From NCBI GenBank assembly GCA_022496205.1, contig WTXD01000007.1, forward strand, positions 682,001 through 746,000: a stretch of 64,000 nt of DNA, read 5' to 3'. This DNA is from Gloeopeniophorella convolvens (taxonomy: Eukaryota; Basidiomycota; Agaricomycetes; Russulales). Positions 36,700-46,024 of this stretch are shown here, one piece after another. The notes under the pieces are model-generated. The model was not told the origin of the DNA, searched no databases, and was given only the letters and a program-made list of their open reading frames with translations. The position numbers and the translations under genes are program-made. How positions within the stretch are numbered: position 1 is the stretch's first letter; the number at the start of each line of letters is the position of its first letter.

Positions 36700-37510
36700 A
36701 AAGTCTTTTTGTTCCCATTGAATACACGAATATACGCACCCATATACTACGTGCCTTGTTTTGTCCCGCTAGTACGGTGACACAGGTACAGGAGAAGCAC
36801 TTGTGCCGCAGCTGTCTGGGTAGTGAAACGTGTACCTACTATGTAGCCTCAGCGCAATCCAAATACCCTGGTCATACGATCGCAGTCCCTCGATTCACGA
36901 AAGAGTGCCATCCGAGTGACCCAAGCTCGTTCAGTTGCACTGCGTGCACAGCAGACTTATCCTGAAGGAAAAAGGCTTGAATAAGCGAGATATATGTTAA
37001 ACTTGTTTTCGCTTTTTGTCGTCCGGAAAAGTGGTTATCAGAAACTTAATGACTCTCTAAGCACTCTTAAAGGGGAAGAAAGTTTCCTAATAAAGTTAAC
37101 CTTCTCTCACGACTTCCCCATGCAAACATAGTTGGCAATAAAGTCAAACAATCACCCATATTCTTCACGCTTTGACACCCAGAATGAGTGTTTTGTTTAG
37201 ATTTCCGAGAAATGTCTTACCGGATGTTTATGGCTCAGGAATCTGGTAGAAAACTTTAACTTCAGGCACAGACTTTACCCCTTATCAAAAAGCGTGTAGA
37301 GAATGTTAACTTCACTAATCCTCGTTTTTCGAGATTAAATAATAACAAGTAAGTTAAACGAATATCCAGCTTTTCGAAGCCTTTTTTCGTGAGAATAAGT
37401 CTGCTATGCACGCAGTGTTGGCGATACAAGCGATACCTGGTATTATGTAATCACACAAGAGAACGTGCGCGTGACCCACGCGACCCCCTTCCGTCTTGCC
37501 TCAGGTCGCC
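36700..37510. other. AT-rich intergenic with repeated TTAACTT-type motif
   Basis: No gene. From about 36985 to 37360 the DNA is AT-rich and repeats variants of GTTAAC/TTAAACTT several times. The best pair is GTAGAaAActTTAACTTCa (about 37246) and GTAGAgAAtgTTAACTTCa (about 37299). CpG is present, unlike islands A and B. Confidence 0.45.
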
Positions 37511-38013
37511 ATGTCCGCATCCGCCTCAATCGCCCCCGCCGCGCCCGTCCCACAACAGGCGCGCTCGCGCAACCTGCGCGCGTGCCTCCTCTGCTCCATC
37601 ATCCAGACGCCGCTCGACTTCCGGCGCAACGGCTGCCCCAACTGCGAGGAGCTCATGCAAGTGCGCCGCCCGCCCGCCTGCCTGCGCTTGTTTGGCGTGC
37701 TGACGCGCGCATGCCCAGATGAAGGGCTCACCGGACCGCATCCAGGCGTGTACGACGACGCAGTTTGACGGGACCATCGCGCTCATCGACCCCGAGAAGA
37801 GCTGGGTCGCGCGCTGGCAGCGGACGAGTGCGTAGCGCGTTCTCTGCTGCTGCTGCGTGCGCGTGCTGATTCGGCGGTGGGGCGGCGGCAGACAAGTATG
37901 TGCGCGGAGTGTACGCGATCACGGTCAAGGGCCGTGTCCCTGAGGACGTCGAGGCGGAGCTTGAGGCGCAGGGCATCAAGTACCGCCCGCGCGACCAGAC
38001 CGAGGTCGACTGA
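37511..38013 (+). CDS. SPT4: Transcription elongation factor SPT4
   Basis: Spt4 pairs with Spt5 (DSIF) to promote processive transcription by RNA polymerase II. Exons 37511-37660, 37719-37827, 37892-38013 join in phase to 126 residues. After an Ala/Pro-rich start it reads RNLRACLLCSIIQTPLDFRR, NGCPNCEELMQMKG: the C-x2-C ... C-x2-C zinc finger of Spt4 (CLLC, CPNC). FDGTIALIDPEKSWVARWQR, NKYVRGVYAITVKGRVPED and EAQGIKYRPRDQTEVD follow, all canonical. Length is normal. Confidence 0.95.
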
Positions 38014-38150
38014 GCGCACGCACGCCTTCTGGATGTCGAACCACACTGCCCTCCGTTCGTTTGCTCGTCGTTGTTGTACTGTACTTAGTCCGTGACAATA
38101 TATCGCGATATAGGAATATAGATGCGTGCAGGTAATCTACATGTGTAATG

Positions 38151-38181
<31 letters not shown>

Positions 38182-38215
38182 CCCCAGACCAGATCAGACC
38201 AGACCAGACCAGACC
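38151..38215. repeat. Compound microsatellite (TGCG)n then (AGACC)n
   Basis: About 30 bp of TGCG units at 38151-38180, followed by AGACC/AGATC units to about 38215, between the 3' ends of SPT4 and the lipase gene. Confidence 0.9.
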
Positions 38216-38289
38216 GGCCACCTCTCTAGCAGTGCGTATAGCGAGCGTCTCAAATCATCTCCCGTGCAGCCCCGGCCCGTGTATGCGAA

Positions 38290-40912
38290 TCACTGCAGCT
38301 CCTCGATCACCTTGTCGTACTGGTGTGCCATATGCGAGCTGCACGAACGAGGCGTCAGCATCCCGACAGAGGGTGCGTAGTGCGCGGAGTGCGCACCTGA
38401 TCATGTCCCGCGAAAAGATGATCTGCGTGAACACCTTCTGCACATCGAGCACCTCAAACAGCCGTACGCCGTCCTCCTCGCGCCGCGCGCGCAGCGCCTC
38501 CATTGGGCTGTAGCGTCGCTCCGCGGGCGGCGGCGCCGCGTACGACACGTCCGAGTCGCGCACCGCCCACAGCACGCGCCCGGGCGGGTACAGGTTGTGC
38601 AGCGGCATGTTCGCCTCGAGCGTTTTGCGGATCGACAGGAACTGCGGCGCGCACGCGCGTCAGCACGCCGTATACCGTGAGCAGAGAGAAGGCGGGGAGC
38701 GCACCCAGATCGGATCGTCGCGCGAGCCAAAGCCCATCTTGTGCCGCAGTGCGCGCCGCGTGATGCCCGTGTAGCCCTCGGGCCGACCCTCCGCCTCCGC
38801 CTTGCACAGCCAGACCGCCGCGCGCGACATGTCGCGCAGCGCGCCGAGCGAGAGGCGCGAGACGAGGTCGTGCGAGTACACGAACGACGTGATCAGGTTC
38901 TTTGAGAGCTCGCATAGCCGCGGATCATACGCGGCGCTGGGGGCACGCGTCAACGTCAGCACTTGGTGGGGAGTGGGGAGCGAGGCACGGCTTACGGCGG
39001 CGCGAAGCAGTAGACCGAGACGCGCCGGCCGACGGGCAGCCCGCTCGAGCGCGCGGTCAGGCATGTGTTGGGGTCTGCCCATTTCTAAGAGAGATGGGGC
39101 GGGCTCGCGTCAGCACTGGGGCGCCTGCGCATGCACGCAGGCAGACGCGCACGCACCAGGCCAAGGACGCCCGCGACGCCCGCGCCGAGACTGTGTCCGC
39201 ACATGACCAATTCTGCAGGGCGCAGGGCGCGCGTGAGCTTTTCGCACGCGCAGTGGTGTGGGGGCGCGACGTACCGTAGCCCTTGTTGCGTATGAGCGCC
39301 TCGCGCACCGCGATGAAGACCGGTCGACCGCGTGCGCCCATCGCGAGCGACATCTTGAGGATCCCGCCGTGCACGAGGTAGCGGTGCTTCTCCTCGAACG
39401 ACGCGACGGAGCGGAACGACGCGCTGCGCAGGCGCCGCCGCGCGCCCGGCGCGCGCAACGAGCCGGGCATGCCTTCGTCGCCGTCTACGTCCGCTTCGGC
39501 GTCACCGTTCGCGCTGCCGTTCGCGCCCGCGCCATCCACGTCCGCGCTGTCGTTGTCGTCCTCGACGTAGTCCTCCGCCTCTTCGTCGTCGTCGTCCGCA
39601 CATGCGGGCTCGAACTCCTCCGGCTCGCACGTCAGGTCGACCGCGAGCTCGTTGAGCGTCATCGTCCCGCGGAAGACGAGCACGATCTGCTGCCGCGAGT
39701 GGTCCGTGAGCACCCAGAAGCGCGGCATGCGCGCCTCATCGCCGATCACCGCCGTCACGTCCGTCCCGCGCGTGCCCCCGCTCGCGTACCGCAGGAAGAT
39801 GTCGTGGTCGTGCCGTCCGAGCAGCATCGACCACCACGAGTACGCAGCGGGTGCCGCCGGCGCTGGTGCCGGTGTGCCGGTGCCGCCGTCCGTCTTCTCG
39901 GCCTCGCCGACCGCCGCCTCGAGCGTCGCCTTTTCGGCCGCCTTGGTCGCGGCGGCGCTGGCGCTGTTGCTGCTTTCGGCGGCGGCTGCGGCCGCCGCGG
40001 GAGATGCCGGCACGCCGAAGAAGAGCAGCGACGCGCCGCCGTAGCCCGCGAGGCACATCTTCGACAGCCGCCGCAGCGTCAGCTTGAGGTCGCCCTTGCA
40101 CTGGCCGGGCGTGCGCGGCGCGGGGGCGAGGTGGGTCCCGCGGCGGGGCGCAACCGCGAGCGCGTCCGGCTTGTCGAGGCTTCCCGAGGTGATGTCCGCC
40201 GTGAGGAGCTGGCCCTTGTTGCCTGGGAGTATCACGTCGCCCGTGACGTTGATGATCGAGTTGTGCCGGTAGCGCGAGTGGGTGTCGGGCTGCTCGTCGT
40301 GCGAGTTGATCTCGCTGAGGTATTTGGACCATTTCGTGACCTGCCAGTCGTACGTGACGCCCTGCAGCGTGCCCCACGCGAAGAGTGCGCGCGCCGCCTC
40401 GGCGACGCTGAAGTGCTCCTCGGGGAGGTGCTCGCCGAGCTCGGGATTGTTCCAGTCGTTGCGCATGAGATTTATGAATGATGCGATGGAGAAGGAGGCC
40501 TCATCGCTGCCCGGAAAAAGAGAAGAGAGAGCGTCGATCGAGCTGTACGCCGCGATGAGCGATGCGGACGTCAGGCTCTCGCCGACGAAGATGGGGAGGA
40601 GCGCGAGCTGTTCTACAGCTGCGAGGGTGACGGCCGTTGCGCGGCTGAGGGCGAGGCCAGCGCCGAGCTTGTCGCCAAGAGCGAGGTCGAGCGCGGTGCC
40701 TGCGGCGCCTGCAGCCGTCGACGCTAGGCTGCGGGTGACGCTGAACTGTGGGCGGCTCGGAGTTCAGCACAGGGCTCGCGGGGCGCGAGGACTCCACGTA
40801 CACCTAGTTTTGTGGTGGCTTTGGCAGCAGCAAAGCCGACGGTGGTCGCTGCAGTGGCGGCGTCGAGGCCAAAGCGACCGTACTTGTCAAGGACCGCGTT
40901 GACAGTGTTCAT
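38290..40912 (-). CDS. Class 3 lipase, sn1-diacylglycerol-lipase-like
   Basis: A predicted membrane-associated serine lipase acting on acylglycerols. Exons (minus) 40912-40802, 40745-39275, 39212-39157, 39084-38996, 38936-38705, 38641-38397, 38338-38290 join in phase to 750 residues. The N-terminal part is Ala-rich with hydrophobic helices; NNPELGEHLPEEHFSVAEAA follows. The alpha/beta-hydrolase core starts at FWVLTDHSRQQIVLVFRGTM. The nucleophile motif GHSLG (YELVMCGHSLGAGVAGVLGL) is split over two introns. RVSVYCFAPP and FVYSHDLVSRLSLGALRDMS (Asp region), then YPPGRVLWAVRD and HMAHQYDKVIEELQ at the end, fit the DAGL group. A long acidic, low-complexity insertion (about DDDDEEAEDYVEDDNDSADV) interrupts the core before the lipase motif. 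Start: the first ATG in frame; upstream frames begin without ATG. Confidence 0.88.
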
Positions 40913-41220
40913 CGAAAGGACATCCAAAGCGCTGAACAATTCGGACCATGGGTGCTACTTGAGGGAGAACCTCCCCCGCCCGTGGGAACAAGACCCACTC
41001 GCAACTACGAAAGATCGAGCGGGTATCGAACGCGTCCGAGCCTCGGCTCGACTCCTTAGGAGCGACTCCGCACCACAGCTCGGGCGCAGCGCTCCTTCGT
41101 GTTACACGTACACGTCAGTAAAATTGTTCTGACAGTAACAGGGCCATAGATTTGCGGTAGCTCTGACATAGACGCACCTTCGTCTTCTGACGCGTCGCCG
41201 ACGCACAGCCCACCACCACT
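40913..41220. other. Divergent promoter region, lipase / GPI3
   Basis: No gene or tRNA seen in these 308 bases. Confidence 0.4.
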
Positions 41221-43107
41221 ATGAATCATCCCGGCCCCCTCTCTATTGCGTAGGTCGCCCCATTGCCCCCGCAATTCTATGCCTGTCCCTCATTGCTACC
41301 CCAGCATGATCTCCGACTTCTTCCTTCCCAACGCTGGAGGGGTCGAGAATCACATATACATGCTCGGCGCTTCCCTCATCCGCAACGGACACAAAGTGAA
41401 CGCTCCCTTATCTGCCCTGATCAATCCCGCCTCTGACACGCCGGAGGTCATCGTCATCAACCACAGCCATCCGCCGGACCGTGTTGGCGTGCGCTGGCTC
41501 GTGCCCGGCCTCAAAGTCTATCACATCCCGTTTCCGACTCTTGTGTCATCTGCGACACTGCCCAATTTCCTCGCTTTTCTTCCTACTTTCGCACAATTGT
41601 GCTACGCGAGCGCATCACCCTATTCATTCACACGCCAGCCTTTCTTCTCTAGGCCATGAGGGCATCTTGCATGCGCACCTGCTTGGCATCCGCACCGTAT
41701 TTACCGACCACAGCCTGTTTGGCTTCGCGGACGCAGCCAGCATTCTGACAAACAAGCTTCTGGAGGGGATGCTTCGGAATGTTGACGCCACAATTTGCGT
41801 TTCGCATATAGGGTGAGGGCACATGGTCCCCCTGGTGCCTCGCGTTCGGGTCGGAAGACTGACTCGCTCGGCGTCCAGACGAGAAAACACCGTGCTGCGC
41901 GCCAAGCTTCCCCCGAAGTCGGTCTATGTCATCCCCAATGCGATAGTCGCAGACCGCTTTCGTCCCGCGCGTTCCGCTCCACCCACAGACACGAGTCAGT
42001 CGCCCGTGCTTACCTCCTTTCCCCATGCGCGTGCTGATTGTTCGAGCGCTGCCATGCAGTAACCATCGTAGTTGTCTCACGCCTGGCATATAGGAAGGGG
42101 GTTGATCTCCTCGTGGCCACCGCGCCGCGCATATGTCGTGCATTTCCCAACGTCCGCTTCCTTGTTGGTGCGTCCTGCACTTTCATGTGATTTTTTCTCA
42201 ATTACATCACTTACGCCGCACCGCGCAGGCGGCGACGGGCCCAAGATGATAGATCTTCTGCAGATGCGCGAGACTCACTTCTTGCAGGATCGCATTACGT
42301 TACTCGGCCCCGTCGCTCCTCGGGACGTTCCCTCCGTGCGCACGCTTCCATCCTCGTCTTCTCTGGCCGTTTAGTCACACATGCGGTTGCGCGCAGGTTC
42401 TCCAACAGGGTTCGATTTTCATGAACACCTCTCTCACGGAGGCGTTCGGAATCGCGATACTGGAAGCGGCCTGTGCGGGCCTGCATGTGGTCTCCACCCG
42501 CGTCGGCGGCGTACCCGAAATCCTCCCGGAAGATATGATCTCGTTCGCTGAACCCACCGCAGACGGTACTTATCACGCTTATCTGGCACGCCCTTCCGAT
42601 CCGCCTTGCTGACCCGGACTTAGATGTGTTCCGGGCCATGTCGGAGGCCGTCGCGCACGTCGCGCGCGGTGCGCACGACCCGCATCGCGCCCACGAGCGA
42701 ATCCGCGGGTTCTACGACTGGGCAAAGGTCACGGAGCGCACCGAGGTCGTCTATCGCAATGTGCTCGCGACGCCGCCGTACCCGCTGTGGACACGGATCG
42801 AACGGTACGCCCGCGCCGCGCCGCTTTCGGGATCATTAGAAGTGCTAACGTACACCAGCACGATGGGCTTGGGGCCGTTCGTGGGCCCCATCTACACGAT
42901 CATCCTGATTGTCGATTGCATCTTCTTCGCGCTGCTCGAGTGGTGGATGCCCCGCGAGAACATTGACTATGTTGAGGCCGAGTGGGACGCGACGCGGTTC
43001 GCAGAGGTTTGCGCCCCCTTTACCTCCGCACACGGTGGCGGTTGCGCTGATTGACGCGTGCGCTGCCATAGGTCGCTGCCGCGTCTGGACACGACGGCGG
43101 CGCTTGA
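41221..43107 (+). CDS. GPI3: GPI3/PIG-A, catalytic subunit of GPI-GlcNAc transferase, with two apparent frameshifts
   Basis: It transfers GlcNAc from UDP-GlcNAc to phosphatidylinositol on the ER face, the first step of GPI-anchor synthesis. Predicted exons 41221-41249, 41305-41395, 41447-41812 (contains the breaks), 41879-41994, 42060-42167, 42229-42335, 42397-42565, 42624-42804, 42859-43006, 43072-43107. Hallmarks: [75 protein letters not shown] (GT4 E-x7-E region), [15 protein letters not shown] and a C-terminal membrane helix ([19 protein letters not shown]). In exon 3 the frame changes between FLPT and [11 protein letters not shown] (about 41584) and again between ERITL and [13 protein letters not shown] (about 41620). 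Each change fits loss of one base (or the second, of four). No GT-AG intron rescues both pieces. It is either an assembly error or a damaged allele of an essential gene. Confidence 0.9.
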
Positions 43108-43129
43108 GGGTTGTGTGAGGCGGTCTCGC

Positions 43130-43152
43130 CCGTGATGCATCATGCATCACGG
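43130..43152. repeat. 23-bp palindrome after GPI3
   Basis: CCGTGATGCAT, one C, then ATGCATCACGG: an exact 11+1+11 inverted repeat starting 23 bp after the GPI3 stop. It may form a hairpin in the 3' UTR or be a binding site. A related CGTGATGCAT recurs near 44757. Confidence 0.8.
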
Positions 43153-46024
43153 ACCACTTCGATATGCGGAAGGGAACATAATTGTGCTCTTGGCCTGCGT
43201 AAGTGCGCGTCATCTCTGTGCCAAACTCTGTTAACAGCAGCCGTGACGGTGCGGACGTCAGCATTGGTTAGCGAAGCTTGCCGTGGGTTGGGGCAAGAAC
43301 CCAAACTGCCCAGTGCCCAGCCTTCCTCAAGCAGGCATTGCGATCCTTGTGCCCTTCGACGATGCTTCGTAATGCCCCTTCGGACAGCCTGCGCTCTGGC
43401 TCGCTATCACAAGCATCTGCCGAAAGCACTGCTGACAATGCCAGCGTCCCATAAGGAGTCCGAGCGGTGGGCTCATGAATATGATGTGATACCCTGATTC
43501 CCCGCAATCCCATCGAAGCCGTCTATGACGCGAAGATTCCGCCCGCATTCCGTCATCACCGCCTGCTCTAATCGTCTCTGGCGCTCGCCCGTCTATGAAA
43601 CGCAGCAGCGGATCCGCGTCAGCAAAGTATATGCGCCGGGGTCCGAGCGCGACACCGCGTCCGAAAACGTTCCCTACCGCCGCTGCGCTCCCTCTCTGCG
43701 CCTGCCGCCCAGAACGTTCTCGTCCCCCGCTCGGCGGAACGGACGCGCCAGCCCCACTGGCGCGTGATTTCGACAGCAGGGTGGGGGCCTGGGGGCACTG
43801 CTGTTATCGGCGTAATCGCAGTTCCCGCGCGTTATCGATATATCATCGGTGTTGTTGCTTGCAGCGCGCGAGCGCAGCGTGCTTTGAATTAGGACAAAGT
43901 GCGTTTGCAGAAAGGGGCTTCTTCGTATGCGGGCTCGGACCTCTGCGTGGGGCCCTGGTCTGGGCGCAGGGCGGTCAGTGCGTCTGGCAAGGGCTGCGAA
44001 CAGTTTATCAAGGCTTGGCCACATTGCATCGTGCAGGGCTCGCCAAGGCGCAATGCGTCAATTGCTTCATTACCTTGACCTTTATTACGCGGAGTACAGG
44101 CGCTCGCAACCATCGGTTGCACCAGTCTGCGGAAGGTTGATCGTCGTACTGGTGCGTCAGCGTGTTGTCGCTGGTGACCGGTGACGCGATGATGCGTCAC
44201 TCGAGGACGGCAGTATGATTTGGACCACACGCGCGTGTGCTCGGGGTTGTAATAACAGGAAGGTCGCTGCATCAGCGTGCCATGGGTCCACGGAGCGACG
44301 TGAATACGCGTTGGGTCGATTGTAGGGGCGAACGAAGAGTAACTGTCTCCGTATGTTCCTGTCAAGGTCGACGACTTCATGCATCATATGCTGTTCACGC
44401 GGGATGTAGATGCGGACTCGGACGCGTCGAAGCATCGCGTCGACCCTGGAGTCTGGCACGTGAGCGTTCCACCAGGGCACGAGGCCACTCCCAGCCACTC
44501 GCGTTCCCCGCAGCCTGCTGCTCTTGCCCAAACTCCACTCAGCCTGGGCTGCTCCGCCCAACACCCAACTTGGGGCTCGACAAGGCTCGGCACGGACTCG
44601 ATTAAAAACGCCGAATCCCATCAGCTTCGTTAAGCAACCTTGGTGATATTCTTAGATTCTCGCGCTGAGTTGAGCGCCTCAAGTAAAGCTTAAGGGGGTT
44701 CAGCTTGAGCCCATTGCACATAGGCGTGCTCCTTTCGGTCGTGGGACGTTGCGCTCCGTGATGCATGTGCGTAGTCCGACTCCAAATGAGCTCATGAGCG
44801 AACTCCAGATGATGTCGGACTTGGCCCGCGATAGTTCCTTGCTACATCGTTGCAGAGCGTCGCAGAAAGCCTGACGAGTTGCAAGTCCTGCGAGTATGCT
44901 GCGCGTCTGGCTTGCATTTCTACGAATAGACAACTTGGCTATCGAATATTGACCCCTTCAACTCGTATTTTTTTCGTCAAGTCGCGCTGGTCACAATCCA
45001 AATCTGTAACTTGAGTTCACTATCTGATTTTCCCACCCATCCACTCGTAGCAACTGTCTCCAGCACTCCTCGACTTACGCTTCTTCATAATTTGCCGCTG
45101 GTGCGCTGATGCTGATAACTCCACCTGGTCTATACACGCTCTTCCCCTTTCGCGCACCTGGTGGCAGTGCCGACACCCGCGACGTACGTAGGAACCGAAC
45201 AGTCCGCCCGCGGGTGACAATTAACCCATCAACCCTGCACCGTCGTCGCTCGGTCGAATATTGGCTACGTTGCCCCTCGGAAAATCTTCTCGCAATTTCT
45301 CCATTCACGAGTATGTCTGGACGGATGGGTCAGTGTTGGCTCGTGATTTTCGGCGCAGTAGCCTGTGAGAGTGTTTTGGTAGGATGGAATTGATGCCTTT
45401 ACGCGTCCGCTCACACGATCGGTTCGCTCAAGCGCAGCTCGTTGATTGCCAGTGGATTCTCATATATAAATGTACCATATGGACACACAGTGCTGTCATT
45501 GCGATTCGAGCACGGTAGCCCAATGGATATACATAGGTTGATAGGACTTCCCACACTCACCGAACGTCCCAGTCTCCTGTACTCAAACCCAAGACGTCTG
45601 AGGGCCTCCCGCGATGATAGGCTATATGAGAACGGCTCCAGCCCTAAGTAACACCACTTGGAGGCAAGCGCGACTCCGACATCGCTGTGCCCATTACCTC
45701 ACGCACCGACTCCCATTATATCTTTTTAGTCAGTATATATACCGTGTATATTATTCGTATGTTTGTGCTGCACCATAGGTGTCGCCACGGCCTTCTCCCT
45801 CTTCAACAAATGACTCAAACCAAAAATGTGATTGCTATCGTTCGTGCACAATGCAAACCATGTAACGGATCTTTGTAATGATGTCTATCTACGATAAATG
45901 CACATGCGGAAGACATAAAAACGAAAAACACGACAAGTGAACCAAGCAAACAAATGCAGGATACGCCCAGACCTCGTCTTTGAACCTCGAGTGCCCAACA
46001 AACCGACGCGCAGAGTCCGGACGG
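43153..46024. other. Gene-poor 2.9-kb stretch
   Basis: I find no supportable gene, tRNA or rRNA. Frames of 60-180 codons occur on both strands with no motifs, no consistent splicing and overlapping shadows. The composition is intermediate, with CpG present. It could hold decayed genes or transposon remnants that cannot be identified by reading. Confidence 0.4.

Noticed and set aside
39258..40481. 407-codon plus-strand open frame antisense to the lipase gene
   Set aside because: Shadow of a GC-rich coding exon; Arg/Ala-rich translation without motifs, while the minus strand encodes a coherent lipase with phase-consistent introns.
43595..44140. 181-codon plus-strand frame in the gene-poor region
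   Set aside because: Composition drifts along its length, no motif, overlapped by an antisense frame of similar quality.
45515..45590. Possible tRNA (A-box-like TAGCCCAATGGATA)
   Set aside because: No B box (GGTTCRANNCC) or cloverleaf pairing at the right distance.
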